Positions 1 through 8,996 are shown, counted from the first letter of the stretch. The stretch is DNA of 34,433 nt from Candidatus Sulfotelmatobacter sp. (GCA_030040965.1 JASHOT010000121.1:1-34433); one strand, 5' to 3'. A program made the numbers and translations. The notes: generated from the letters alone by a model not told the origin.

Positions 1-1520
1 GGAACCATATGAGTGTTTTCGAAGAAAAGATGCCCGGCATTTTCCGGGCGAGGCGCGCTCAGGAAACTCAAATCGAGATTGCCGGAGGCATCCACGCCCA
101 CCGACTTCGAAAGCGAGAATTGCTCACCCTCATCGCCGGTTGAAAGGAAAATTGCCATGCGGCCGACCGCAAGCGTCCTTCCCAGCCGATCGAGTACTGA
201 GGAAAGAAGCGCATTCAAATCGGTCTCGGAACTTAGCTCCCGGCCAAACTCGATCAGCGTGCGCCGATAGTCGTAAACCGTCCGGTAGAAAAGGTGATCG
301 ACGCGTTCCTGAATCCATTTGCGCACCGGATCAAACAGCAGCGCCGTCACTACCACGGCGAGAATCAATCCCAGCGGACCAGTATCCGGCTTCTGCCGAT
401 GCACCAGTTCGGCAACGCCTGCTACCAGAGCGAAATACATTCCGGCAACCGCTGCAGCGGCCAGCGCGTAAACCACCACGCGCTTCGAGATCAGGTCGAC
501 ATCCATCAGCCGATAACGGAAGATCGCGTATCCGAAGGTCAGCGGCAACAAGCCCAGGGACAGTACGGAGAGCTTCATGAGCGTCCCCGGCTGCGAACCG
601 ATCAGATAAGGAATTACGTAGAACAGCGTGTAGGGGATGATTGCGAGAATGGTTCCGCGCGTCACCCACTTCAACTGCTGCCTCAGGATGGTCGTGCTCG
701 CCCGCCGGTAGCTGTGCCACAGAACCGCCGCGGCCGCCGCAAACAGGACTGCGCCATAGGCGATTTCCTGGCGGTCGATATTCCAGAGCAAGTGCCCAGT
801 CGCCTGTGCCAGTCTCAACGCCAGAATGTGCCGTACCAGCAAAACGAAGCCTGGAAGGTAGGCGAGGGCCAGAATGCCGGAGTTCTGCCGCACGAATCGC
901 GGTCGCTCAGGAAAAGTCAGGACAAAATGCAGAAACAGTGCTGGCTGCAGCACCCAAGCCACCACGTTGCACCAGTAGATTTCCCAGTCGAACGTATCCA
1001 GCTTGCCTGTGTACTTGAACGAATACGCGATGAAGGAAACCAGGCAAAAGATATAGAAATGGGTCGATCCGGGCGCCGTCCAGCGGCGCAGAAGCACATA
1101 CAGCCCAATCCCCAGATAGATCATGGCGATGAAACGCAGCCAGTCGTGCGGGGAGTGGTCGAACGGGATCAGAATCACGCTGCAGTCCAGCGTAACTCCT
1201 TGCCGGATCAGAGAGTAGGACGCCTTGGACCAGATTCCAGTGCGGTAGAGTTGGCGCTCCAGGCTGGCAGTCGTCGTCACATCCTGGCTATTGACCGAAA
1301 CCAGCCGGTCTCCCGGTTTAATGCCAGCCCGTTCTCCGGGACCATTGGCATCGACTCGATCGGCCACCAAACGGCCATTCTGCTCGGCCCACCAGATGCC
1401 GTCGTCAGGGGCGGCATACGCCCGTTCTTTCTTGAAGTTAAGTCCGGCAAAGACCACCGCGGCCACTGTCACCACGAACAGGACGACCGCGATAAACCGA
1501 ACTTGGCTTTCCCGATTCAT
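1..1520 (-). CDS. PDZ / multi-pass membrane / GAF sensor protein, 3' end outside window
   Basis: Read on the reverse strand, the frame is open from an ATG at 1520 to the window edge, about 506 residues with no stop, so the C-terminal part is missing. It starts MNRESQVRF followed by a hydrophobic segment (about residues 8-25). A PDZ-like domain follows at about 35-95 (ANGPGERAGIKPGDRLVSVN, then a TTTASLERQL helix). Several hydrophobic membrane spans occupy about 110-330 and a GAF-like start lies at about 390 (YRRTLIEFGRELSSETDLNALLSS). Acidobacterial proteins with this layout usually end in a histidine kinase or a PP2C-type phosphatase domain; which one applies here cannot be seen. No strong ribosome site precedes the ATG. 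An in-frame GTG about 14 codons upstream is an alternative start. Confidence 0.8.
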   Translation of the reverse strand, partial: MNRESQVRFIAVVLFVVTVAAVVFAGLNFKKERAYAAPDDGIWWAEQNGRLVADRVDANGPGERAGIKPGDRLVSVNSQDVTTTASLERQLYRTGIWSKASYSLIRQGVTLDCSVILIPFDHSPHDWLRFIAMIYLGIGLYVLLRRWTAPGSTHFYIFCLVSFIAYSFKYTGKLDTFDWEIYWCNVVAWVLQPALFLHFVLTFPERPRFVRQNSGILALAYLPGFVLLVRHILALRLAQATGHLLWNIDRQEIAYGAVLFAAAAAVLWHSYRRASTTILRQQLKWVTRGTILAIIPYTLFYVIPYLIGSQPGTLMKLSVLSLGLLPLTFGYAIFRYRLMDVDLISKRVVVYALAAAAVAGMYFALVAGVAELVHRQKPDTGPLGLILAVVVTALLFDPVRKWIQERVDHLFYRTVYDYRRTLIEFGRELSSETDLNALLSSVLDRLGRTLAVGRMAIFLSTGDEGEQFSLSKSVGVDASGNLDLSFLSAPRPENAGHLFFENTHMV

Positions 1521-1836
1521 GAACGTCAACGCTGCGCCGCGGACTCGGCGGCCCCAAGACACGCCGAAGCACGGTTCGGCTTGAACTTGCGGAGCAACTT
1601 CACTGCCACGTGGAGTCCGAAGTTCAAATGGCTAACTCATAGATGGCACGCCACTTGGGAAATTATAGACTGGTCTTCCATCTACGGCTATGTTTTTTGG
1701 GATCTTTCTTTCGTATTTGGTATGCGTTTTCCTGTTAACTATCTGCTAGTTACAAAGAATTACACGAGTGGTTTGGATGCGAAAGAGGGGAATTGCGGAT
1801 GACAATTCAACAACTCATGGTTGTCTGCGGGCATTT
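1521..1836. other. Intergenic region upstream of the PDZ/GAF sensor
   Basis: I see no convincing gene here. The tail of the receiver stub reaches into it at 1807-1836. On the reverse strand it holds a perfect TATAAT at 1662-1667, which could be the promoter of the PDZ/GAF sensor, although no good -35 lies 17 bases upstream. Base composition between about 1660 and 1800 is clearly more AT-rich than in the neighbouring genes. Confidence 0.5.
1662..1667 (-). promoter_or_regulatory. Candidate -10 box for the PDZ/GAF sensor
   Basis: Perfect TATAAT on the reverse strand, about 140 bases before the start codon at 1520. The -35 region is poor, so this is a weak inference from the -10 match and the AT-rich surroundings. 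Confidence 0.3.
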
Positions 1837-1908
1837 AAAAAAGGCAGCTTGCGCTGCCGATGAGTCCGCGTCGCCGGGATTATCTTCAATCAGCAGTACG
1901 CGGGTCAC
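1807..1908 (-). pseudogene. Truncated receiver-domain gene (N-terminal stub)
   Basis: A GTG at 1906-1908 opens a frame inside the 3' end of the upstream response regulator, overlapping it by 23 bases in the translational-coupling style seen elsewhere in this window. It reads [14 protein letters not shown], the typical first strand and acidic pocket of a CheY-like receiver. The similarity then stops and the frame runs through the terminator hairpin to a stop at 1807. The rest of the receiver, including the phospho-acceptor Asp and the Lys, is absent. I read it as the remains of a third signalling gene whose body was deleted. A chance 14-residue match is the alternative. Confidence 0.6.
1837..1858 (-). 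terminator. Intrinsic terminator of the response-regulator operon
   Basis: Read on the reverse strand this is GGCAGC, loop GCAA, GCTGCC, then six T. The perfect 6-bp GC-rich stem, a GNRA tetraloop and a T run form a textbook rho-independent terminator, the clearest one in the window. It lies 28 bases past the stop of the intact response regulator and inside the reading frame of the receiver stub. Confidence 0.85.
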
Positions 1909-2362
1909 CTGTTGGTGCAAGATTCTCCTTTTCGGCGAGTTCGCCTTCGGGCAGGCGGGCGCAGCCATACCAGAACTCCACAATTTCCTGCACCGCCGAC
2001 AAGAAGCGCTTGAGCTCAACGGGCTTTTTCACGTAACCGTTCGCGCCGAGTTCATAGCTGCGGGCAATGTCACGGTCCGATTGCGAGGTGCTGAAGACGA
2101 CGACGGGAATGCTGTGCAATTCCGGATCGGTCTTCAGCTCAGCCAGTAAGGCCCGTCCATCTTTTCTGGGGAGATTCAAATCCAGAATGATCAGGTCCGG
2201 CCTTGCGGAGGATTGCAATCGCCGCCGCTGATACTGCGCCGCGCTTTCCCCGTCGCCGGAACAGATAAGCTGACCGTGGTGAGAGCCAGACGCCAGCGCC
2301 TCGCGAACCAGCGTAGCATCGGCTGGGTTGTCTTCGACTAAGAGGATTTCATGCGCCCGCAT
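1886..2362 (-). CDS. Single-domain response regulator, Rcp1-like
   Basis: A stand-alone CheY-like receiver of 158 residues. The acidic pair is in [10 protein letters not shown], the phospho-acceptor Asp in [13 protein letters not shown], the Thr/Ser switch in VVFSTSQSD and the conserved Lys in YVKKPVE. The C-terminal extension ([19 protein letters not shown]) is typical of the Rcp1 family, which pairs with PAS or phytochrome-type kinases. The ATG at 2362 overlaps the end of the kinase frame by 14 bases, so the two were cotranscribed. All catalytic residues are present although its presumed kinase is broken, so it may now be orphaned or phosphorylated by another kinase. Confidence 0.9.
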   Translation of the reverse strand: MRAHEILLVEDNPADATLVREALASGSHHGQLICSGDGESAAQYQRRRLQSSARPDLIILDLNLPRKDGRALLAELKTDPELHSIPVVVFSTSQSDRDIARSYELGANGYVKKPVELKRFLSAVQEIVEFWYGCARLPEGELAEKENLAPTGDPRTAD

Positions 2363-3541
2363 GGGCCTGGTTACTCCTTTCGGCGTTCGGACTTACAAAC
2401 TGTGTGGCGGGGAGAGAAAACTTGAAGATCGAGCCTTTGCCCGCCTCAGATTCGACCCAAATGCGTCCGCCCTGATGCTCGACGATTTTCTTGCAGATCG
2501 AGAGACCGATGCCGTCGCCGGGATACTCCGCCCGCGAATGCAAACGCTGAAAAACTTCAAAGATGCGCTCGCGATGCTCGGGGGCAATACCGATACCGTT
2601 ATCGGAGACGGCGAAGATCCAGTTACCGCGCTGCTTCTCAGCCGAAATGGAGATTTCGGGGCTTTTCTCATTGCGGAACTTCATGGCGTTGCTGATCAGG
2701 TTCTGAAACAGCTACACCATCTGCGAGTGGTCGGCGAAAACCAACGGCAGTTTCCCGACCTTGAGAACCGCACCGCATTCGGCGATGGAGGCGTGCAGAT
2801 TCTTCCCAACTTCTTCCATTACTTCGGCGCAATCGATCGTCTTGCGCTCTTGCGTGCGACGTCCGACACGAGACAAAGCCAGCAGATCCTGAATCAGCGT
2901 CTGCATGCGGGTCGCGCCTTCGACTGCGTAACCGATGTAAAGATCGGCGTTGTGGTCGAGTTGGCCTCGATAGCGTTCACCTAACAGCTGGGTTAGGCGG
3001 CGACCATGCGCAAGGGTTCCTGCAAATCGTGAGAGGCGACGTAGGCGAACTGCTCCAGATCCTGATTCGAGCGAGCCAGTTCTTCGGCCTTGCGCTGGAG
3101 TTGTTCCTCCGTGCGCCGTCGCTCACTGATATCGCGGACGATGGCGGTGAACAGTTTCTTCCCTACGCTCCCGCTCTGCGAGGTCGAAACTTCCACCGGA
3201 AACTCCGTGCCGTCGGCACGAAGAGCGAGCAAACACTGTTCTGCCGTTTCCACGTAGCGGCGGCTCGTTCCGGTCTCGCCGAAGGAACGCATGTGCGCGG
3301 GATGGGCGGAACGGAAGCGCTGCGGGATCAGTTCATTGAGATTGCGGCCAATGGCATCAACGGCACTTCGCCCAAACATTTTTTCCGCCGCAGGATTGAA
3401 CAACGCGACCCACTGCTGTTCGTCCACGCTGATGATGGCGTCCATGGCCGACTGAATAATCTCCGGCAGCCGATTCTCGGTTTCCTGCAACGCCTCTCGC
3501 GCCTGGCTGAGTTCGTCCTTCTTCTTGGTGGAATCTGTCAT
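2349..3541 (-). pseudogene. PAS-domain histidine kinase, disrupted by a frameshift and a stop
   Basis: The gene starts at the ATG at 3541 (MTDSTKKKDELSQAREAL). A coiled coil leads to a PAS domain (SAMDAIISVDEQ, LFNPAAEKMFGRS), then a HisKA domain with the phospho-acceptor His in YVASHDLQEPLRM. The frame ends at a TAA at 2993-2995. Restoring one base there (TAA CCC to TAN ACC CAG CTG) recovers the normal continuation through MQTLIQDLLALSRVGRR. A second break is the in-frame TAG at 2712-2714, where related kinases have CAG (SQMV, stop, [13 protein letters not shown]). The HATPase part follows intact with DNGIGIAP and [18 protein letters not shown]. Two independent lesions make a single sequencing error unlikely. 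No fragment is a working kinase by itself. Confidence 0.88.
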
Positions 3542-3746
3542 GTTTGATCTCGCGGATTTCGTTGGCGAGTCCATCTCGCGGGGCAGCCAGCCATGCGTGC
3601 AGACTTTCCGGCGGATGGCGAGGATCGCCGGCAAGGGCAAAGCCGTCGTAATCCATCTCCCAGACAGTGGGATCCTTCTCTGCCGGGTTCTCTTCGAGAA
3701 GAAGCAGACGGAGCTTGCATTCCGGCTTGGGCTGAGTGCTGTTCAT
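3542..3746 (-). pseudogene. Receiver-domain remnant upstream of the broken kinase
   Basis: An ATG at 3746 opens a frame reading MNSTQPKPECKLRLLLLEEN, then PAEKDPTVWEMDYDGFAL, which resembles the start of a receiver ([15 protein letters not shown], then WEMKRAGFAL). The acidic pocket is altered to EEN. After about 50 residues the similarity is lost, and the phospho-acceptor Asp, the Thr switch and the Lys are all missing. The frame then runs on out of phase into the kinase. It probably represents the receiver of an ancestral receiver-PAS-kinase or an upstream partner gene after an internal deletion. Confidence 0.55.
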
Positions 3747-3760
3747 GGATTGTTTAGTGT

Positions 3761-3775
3761 GTTCCGCGACGGAAC
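3761..3775. promoter_or_regulatory. Perfect inverted repeat upstream of the decayed kinase locus
   Basis: GTTCCG, CGA, CGGAAC: two 6-bp arms with a 3-base centre, 15 bases before the start of the receiver remnant at 3746. The position suits an operator or a short hairpin at the 5' end of the old operon. No regulator is suggested by the sequence. Confidence 0.3.
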
Positions 3776-3944
3776 GTGCCGCTGCTGGCTTGCGTGCCGA
3801 CGCGGATTCCCACAGTTAGGAACAGTATCGGCGCCGGAAGTTTGCTCTTTAGCTTTCGAGGTATAAGCGAAGGTCGGGAGCTGGATTGTCCGTCAGTTCA
3901 GGTCCGGGGGCAGCGGCGATTACAGATTGTTCATGATGAGACGC

Positions 3945-5390
3945 TCAGCTGACTTTGCGCTGATTTTCCGGGAAAAGGTTGTCCCGGGAAAGATCAAGAC
4001 TTTCGTCCTTGTCCGCGTTTCCGTTGGCCGGAGTGCTGTTGGAATTTTCGCGGCTGTCTTCATCCCAATCAAACGAAAGTGCCCGCGCGGTGGTTTCGAT
4101 CGGCTCGAGATCGGGAATGTCCTCTGCGACCGACGCGCCCAGTTCGGCGAACTTGCGCGCCGAAACCAGAACGCGATTTTCCAGCGATCCGACGGCCTGG
4201 TTGTAAGCCTCGACCGCGCGGTCGAGGTTCGTGCCGACTGCGGTCACGTGTCCAGCGAGCTTGCGGAGGCGCTCATGCAGTTCTTTGCCCAGGGCGCTGA
4301 TTTGCTGCGCGTTGCGGGCGAGTTTTTCCTGATTCCATCCGTAGGCGACTGCCTTCAGCAGAGCGATCAACGTAGTCGGCGAGGCGGGGATTACCCTTTG
4401 CAGCACGCCATGCTCAATCAATCCCGGATCCTGTTCGAGCGCGGCGCTGAAAAATGTTTCTCCGGGCAGGAACATGATGACGAACTCGGGTGTGGTCTCA
4501 AACTGTTCCCAGTAATTCTTGCCGCTCAGAGTTTTCATGTGATCGCGAACCTGGCGGGCATGAGCCGCAAGGCTCGAGCGGCGCGCTTCTTCATCGGAAG
4601 TTTCGAACGCTTCCAGGAAAGCCTGCAGCGGCGTCTTGGCGTCGACCACGACATTTTTGCCGCCGGGAAGCTTGACGACCAGGTCGGGCCGCAGACGGCC
4701 GGTTTCGCCCGCAATCGTCTGCTGCTCGGCAAAGTCACAATAGGGCACCATGCCGGCAATCTCGACCACGCGTCGCAGCTGAATTTCTCCCCAGCGGCCG
4801 CGGACGTTGGGTGTGCGCAGCGCCCGCACCAGATTGCCGGTCTGCGATTGCAATTCCTTTTGCGTAGTCACGAGCGATTGCACTTGGGCGCGCAATCCGC
4901 TGTAGGCGTCGACGCGATCTTTCTCGATTTGCAGCATCTGGGCGTCGACTTTTTTGAGCGATTCCTGCACCGGCGCCACCAGGTCGGCGACGGCCTTTTG
5001 CCGAGCGTCCAGGTCTCCCTCGGCCTCGCTCTGGAAGCGCTTGAGCGTCTCGTGGGCAATTTGCAGAAACGATGAATTGTTGATTTTTAGCGCATCAGCG
5101 GCAAGCGCTTTGAAGGCATTCTGCAGATCTTCCCCGGCGCGAGTCAGCAATTCGATCTTTTCGGTGCTGGTCTTTCGTTCCAAATCGAGGGCTGATTCGA
5201 GCTTCGCCCGGGCTGCGATCAGGTCCCTCTGATCGCTCAAAAGCCGCGCCAGTTCTGCCTTTTGGCTGTTTAATTCCTTTTCCGTCAATGACAACCGAGC
5301 CGCCAGCGCAGCCGTGCGCGAGCGCAGCGCCAGCCAAGCAATCACGGTGCCAAACAGCAGGCCAATGACCCCACTGATCCCTAGTTCCAT
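3945..5390 (-). CDS. rmuC: DNA recombination protein RmuC
   Basis: A protein of 481 residues counted from the ATG at 5390. The open frame continues upstream, but that would overlap the divergent CAP gene and adds unrelated residues; MELGISGVIGLLFGTVIAWLALRSR is the usual RmuC start, an N-terminal membrane anchor. A long coiled coil follows (about 25-190). The RmuC nuclease-like domain comes next, with NVRGRWGEIQLRRVVEIAGM, RPDLVVKLPGGKNVVVDAKT (the D...DAK residues of a PD-(D/E)XK-like core) and PEFVIMFLPGE. Family members limit DNA inversions and rearrangements. The acidic, Asn-rich tail is not conserved. The gene is divergent from the CAP-domain gene with about 170 bases between them. Confidence 0.95.
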   Translation of the reverse strand: MELGISGVIGLLFGTVIAWLALRSRTAALAARLSLTEKELNSQKAELARLLSDQRDLIAARAKLESALDLERKTSTEKIELLTRAGEDLQNAFKALAADALKINNSSFLQIAHETLKRFQSEAEGDLDARQKAVADLVAPVQESLKKVDAQMLQIEKDRVDAYSGLRAQVQSLVTTQKELQSQTGNLVRALRTPNVRGRWGEIQLRRVVEIAGMVPYCDFAEQQTIAGETGRLRPDLVVKLPGGKNVVVDAKTPLQAFLEAFETSDEEARRSSLAAHARQVRDHMKTLSGKNYWEQFETTPEFVIMFLPGETFFSAALEQDPGLIEHGVLQRVIPASPTTLIALLKAVAYGWNQEKLARNAQQISALGKELHERLRKLAGHVTAVGTNLDRAVEAYNQAVGSLENRVLVSARKFAELGASVAEDIPDLEPIETTARALSFDWDEDSRENSNSTPANGNADKDESLDLSRDNLFPENQRKVS

Positions 5391-5490
5391 AGACGCAGGT
5401 AACTTCTTTCGCCTTGTCGCAACCCCTAGCCTAGCACCAGCAACGAAGTTTGAGCCGATTATGGAGTTCGAGCGGTAAACAGCTTGAGCC

Positions 5491-5520
5491 AAGGAAGTCT
5501 GAGTAAAGGAAGGCTGAGCA
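5491..5520. repeat. Two 15-bp direct repeats in the rmuC-CAP gene spacer
   Basis: AAGGAAGTCTGAGTA is followed directly by AAGGAAGGCTGAGCA (13 of 15 identical). They lie between two divergent genes and resemble the short-period intergenic repeats found elsewhere in the window. Confidence 0.6.
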
Positions 5521-5560
5521 AAGCACGATCCATCCCAGGATCCCCGGTAGGCCAAACTGA

Positions 5561-6472
5561 ATGCACAGAGCCCCCCGATCGAGAGTGCGACTGTTGATGG
5601 CGTTCCTGCTGGGAACCTGCGTGGCCACGGTGCGGCCAGCGAGCCGGTTAATGGCGGCATCGGCTCCTGGCGCCGTCCCGCAGGCGCAAAAAGCGGCGTA
5701 CAAGCCGGTCGCGGCAACTACTCCCGACATCCTTTTCGATAGCGAATTCCCGACCGAGCAGCGGCTTCTCGATCTGGCCAATGAGGCTCGACAACAGGCT
5801 GGGGTTCCACCGCTCACGCTCGATCACGGACTCTCGCAAGCTGCCCTGATCCATGCGCAAGCGATGCTCGAAGCTCGTCAGCTTTCGCATCAGTTTTCCG
5901 GTGAGCCCTCCCTGCCTCAACGCCTGGCAGATGCCACCAAGCTGCAGCTCGATCAGGAGGGAGAGAACGTTGCTCTTGATTACGACGCCGACCACGGACA
6001 CGACCACCTCATGCACTCGCCTCCGCACCGCGCCAACCTGCTCAACTCCGCCTACAACGTAGTCGGGCTGGGGGTGGTTCGCAGCGGAGATCAAATCTTC
6101 ATCGTTCAGGACTTCGGCCATGCCCTCCCCAGTTATTCTTTGGCCGAAGTGAAGGATCGGGTGGCAGCGGCGATCAACGAGATGCGGCGCCGAAACCGCG
6201 AGCACAATCTGCCGCGGCAGGATGTCGCCTCGCTCGATGAGGCCGCCTGCTCCATGGCGCAAGCCGACAAACTCGCGACCCTTCCGGTTCGCAGTCTGGC
6301 CTCGCACGGAACGGTTTTGACCTATACCAGCTTGCATCCGGAAACTCTGCCCTCGCAAGCGACGCATGCCGTTTTCAGCCGCAATTTGCGCAGCTTCTCG
6401 GTTGGCACCTGCTATGGCCGCTCCGAGACGTATCCCACGGGCGTGTATTGGGTGGTGCTTACGCTGAAATAA
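5561..6472 (+). CDS. Secreted CAP-domain (SCP/PR1-like) protein
   Basis: 303 residues. The N-terminus is a signal sequence (RSRVRLLMAFLLGTCVATVRP); an internal ATG at 5597 would also preserve it. The CAP domain covers about 65-195: LLDLANEARQQAGVPPLTLD, LSQAALIHAQAMLEARQLSHQ, GENVALDYDADHGHDHLMHSPPHRANLLN (the HSPPHRxNLL signature) and VGLGVVRSGDQIFIVQDFG. This matches the bacterial YkwD group. A further region of about 100 residues (SLAEVKDRVAAAINEMRRRN to the end) has no recognised fold and may act with the CAP domain. The role of bacterial CAP proteins is mostly unknown; extracellular or envelope location is inferred from the signal peptide. Confidence 0.92.
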   Translation: MHRAPRSRVRLLMAFLLGTCVATVRPASRLMAASAPGAVPQAQKAAYKPVAATTPDILFDSEFPTEQRLLDLANEARQQAGVPPLTLDHGLSQAALIHAQAMLEARQLSHQFSGEPSLPQRLADATKLQLDQEGENVALDYDADHGHDHLMHSPPHRANLLNSAYNVVGLGVVRSGDQIFIVQDFGHALPSYSLAEVKDRVAAAINEMRRRNREHNLPRQDVASLDEAACSMAQADKLATLPVRSLASHGTVLTYTSLHPETLPSQATHAVFSRNLRSFSVGTCYGRSETYPTGVYWVVLTLK

Positions 6473-6649
6473 GGCGGGCGCGCGGTAGAAGCCTTGACCG
6501 GCTTGCTTTTTGCAAATCATTGTAAACTTGCTGGATTTTTGTTCACTTTCTCAGCCAAACTGAACCAACGCCACTGGTTGTTCTTGACGCGCGTGACGGT
6601 GTTCCTGCCATACTGTGTCATTGCATTTGGATTCGGAGAGATTTGTGTC

Positions 6650-7990
6650 ATGCGGCGCAGTCGGTTGTCAGTTCTGAACTCATTGATTCCTGCTCTGGCT
6701 CTTTTCGCGCTCTCATCGAGTGCGATGGCGCAGCGTCACGGCAGCGGTTCCAGTTCCGGACAAGGAGGCCTGTCCTCCTACAGCCGGCCGGATGGCGTCG
6801 ACGACAAAGATTCGCTCAAGGATTTTCATCAGGTGCTGGCGGTGCAGGCCAGCGGGCAGCAAGTCACCGAATTTCAGGCGCTCGTTAAAAATACGGAGAG
6901 TGCAAAGCTTCAGCTGCAGGCATTTGTGCAGCAGGTGGAAAAAGAAAAAATCGCCGCTTCTTACACGCCGGCCGGCACGGAAGTTGCCGCGAACCTCGAG
7001 AGCGTGGTTGCAGCCAATAAGAAATTCGTCGCCGGATTTTCCGACGCCCAAAAATCCGGACTGCGCGACTTGACCAAGCGCATGGAGCATGCGACCTCCG
7101 ATCTCGACCAGGAACAAGCGAAGCTTGGTCAGGGCCTGAAAGCGACAGCGCCCTCTGGGGCGGAAATTCTGGTGCGCGGCGAAGCGCTCGATAAAGCGCT
7201 GAGCGAATTTTCCAGCCAGCAACTCGCTCTGGGCCGCGAGATGAGCATCGTCGTGGCCAATGGAAGCGACTTGAGCTTCAATCTTCCCCCCGTGAAAAGG
7301 CCGGTCAGCATCGGAGGAAACAGTATCGCGGTCATCGTTTCCGGTGCGCTCTCGCAGATCGAAGAGCAGAATGGGCAGCGCACGTTCAAGCTGGAGATGA
7401 CGGAAGATCTTTCCGACCTGCAGCAGAACATCAACCGGCTTCTGCATGCGGCACTTGACTCGGGCAGTTCTTGCGGCGAACGGATTTCCGTTCGCGAGGC
7501 AATGCTGACGCCCTCGTTTGAATCGGCCGTACTGTCTCTGCAATTGCACTACGAGCGATGGTCTTGCGTTGGGACATTTGGTCGCGCGAATTCAACCGAA
7601 ATTGCCGAGAACGACGGCACCGTCGAAGTCAAACTTGCGCCATCGGTCGACAAATCGAACAATCTCAACCTGAATGTCGAGTTCGGCCGCATCGATGCCG
7701 GCAGCATGTTTACCGAGTCGCTGCGGTCCGGGGATCTGGGTGACGACCTGCGCGACAAGATTTCGCGCGCGGTTCTGGTTGCTGTTCGAGCTGGAACAGA
7801 TTTCAAAAGGTCTCTTCCCTCCGCGCTCGAAAACTCTGCGCTGATTCAGAGCGCGAGATTTCATGACGCCGGAGCCGGTGTTCTGAGCGTGGTGCTCGAG
7901 GGAAAGACGCAGATCTCCAACGACCAGGCCAACCTGTTGGCGAGCCAGCTGAATCAGTCCATGGCAGAGAAGACAGCCGCCACGCAGTAA
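6650..7990 (+). CDS. Secreted or periplasmic protein of unknown function
   Basis: 446 residues counted from the ATG at 6650, which is preceded by GGAGAG at a suitable distance and starts a clear signal peptide (MRRSRLSVLNSLIPALALFA, then SSSAMAQ). The frame is open upstream to 6494, but that part is not signal-like. After cleavage comes a Gly/Ser-rich stretch (RHGSGSSSGQGG). A helical, charged region with coiled-coil character follows (about 60-200; EFQALVKNTESAKLQLQAFV), then a mixed alpha/beta C-terminal half holding three of the few cysteines (GSSCGERIS, YERWSCVG). I recognise no family. It is preceded by the CAP gene on the same strand, 177 bases away, with no obvious terminator between them. 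Confidence 0.82.
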   Translation: MRRSRLSVLNSLIPALALFALSSSAMAQRHGSGSSSGQGGLSSYSRPDGVDDKDSLKDFHQVLAVQASGQQVTEFQALVKNTESAKLQLQAFVQQVEKEKIAASYTPAGTEVAANLESVVAANKKFVAGFSDAQKSGLRDLTKRMEHATSDLDQEQAKLGQGLKATAPSGAEILVRGEALDKALSEFSSQQLALGREMSIVVANGSDLSFNLPPVKRPVSIGGNSIAVIVSGALSQIEEQNGQRTFKLEMTEDLSDLQQNINRLLHAALDSGSSCGERISVREAMLTPSFESAVLSLQLHYERWSCVGTFGRANSTEIAENDGTVEVKLAPSVDKSNNLNLNVEFGRIDAGSMFTESLRSGDLGDDLRDKISRAVLVAVRAGTDFKRSLPSALENSALIQSARFHDAGAGVLSVVLEGKTQISNDQANLLASQLNQSMAEKTAATQ

Positions 7991-8028
7991 ACCAATCAAA
8001 TCATCCAACGCTTGGCGCGCGCCTCCTC

Positions 8029-8567
8029 CTACGGCTGCACGCTTTGAGTCAGCGACGCAGAGCTCTTCGCGACATTGGAGTCGCCGTGGTACGTTGCCTC
8101 TACTACGCTTGATCCCGCGGGCAAGGCCGAGGTCGCAAGCGTCGCCTTGCCATGGCTGAGCTCAGCGCTCCCCCAGCACAGTCTGACCCGCAGTGAAGGT
8201 CACCGGGCCGGCAAGCCCATGAATTCGCAGCGTCGGGCGGGCCGTCGAAGTTGTGGAGCACGGTTTGATTCCAGCCTCCGCTTCCGTTCGGCGAGATCTC
8301 AAATACCACGCCACATCCCAGTGGGTTCGTGCTGCAAGTCCCTCCCCCTATCGTCGTGCCATAGAAATTGCCCGCGCCGTCAGAGACAAGTGCGGACGCG
8401 GGATAGAGGCCATCCATTTTGCCCGTAAAAGTGTAGAGGACAGACTCCGTTTGAGCGTGCGATGGCTGAACTGCGCCTGCAAGAAACACACGAATCAGCA
8501 GTAGTGAAACTGGCAGCCATAGCGGCGAGCTGTGCCCGGTTGGTTGCGGCGTTTGATTGCGTCTCAT
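8029..8567 (-). pseudogene. GloVer-repeat / Ig-like secreted protein remnant
   Basis: The ATG at 8567 has a strong ribosome site (AGGGGGG, 6 bases away) and a signal peptide ending SHAQ. The frame then reads SVLYTFTGKMDGLYPASALV and GAGNFYGTTIGGGTCSTNPL, the GloVer-type tandem-repeat motif typical of large secreted acidobacterial proteins. Similarity stops after FDGPPDAANS. In another frame the sequence continues LRIHGLAGPVTFTAGQTVLG, and after a G-run frameshift (CTGGGGGAGC) as ELSHGKATLATSALPAGSSV to LTQSVQP and a stop at 8029-8031, a bacterial Ig-like repeat. So the start and end of a larger gene remain, with an internal deletion and at least two frame changes. Confidence 0.75.
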
Positions 8568-8996
8568 GAAATACCCCCCTTTACGGTGGGCGCGACAGGG
8601 ACGATCGTCAGTTCGTATCTGGGCAATCGGACTGAGCAGAACGAGAAAGGAATTACGACAAGGCGGGTGCATGGGAACCTCCTGCGCTGTGGTTCGCTGT
8701 GCGCTAGCGACGGTGAGCAGGGACGACGGAGAGTGTCGGAATCGCCAGCAACTGTGTTTCAGCCAAACCTTACGGCGAAGCGGCGATTTGTCGGTGATGC
8801 GGGTCACAGATGTTTCGCGGCACAACCAACGCCCGTCACGATGAACACGTGCGGCGCCAGGGGTTTCGGCTTGGCTGATTCCTCCTACCACGCCTGCGCT
8901 AGGCTGATGTCGCGCTCCGTCTGCGGTTCCATTCATGGAATGCGCGGCGCAAGAACGATTGCAGATTCCCCTCGGGCAAAATTCTCATCGGCACGG

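Noticed and set aside
294..1802. Long plus-strand open frame of about 500 codons
   Set aside because: It is the antisense shadow of the PDZ/GAF sensor: composition is rich in Gln, Arg and His, and no domain is recognisable, while the reverse strand gives PDZ, membrane and GAF segments.
5391..5717. N-terminal extension of rmuC up to 5717
   Set aside because: It would overlap the divergent CAP gene and adds a Pro/Arg-rich stretch unlike RmuC; the start at 5390 begins with the usual membrane anchor.
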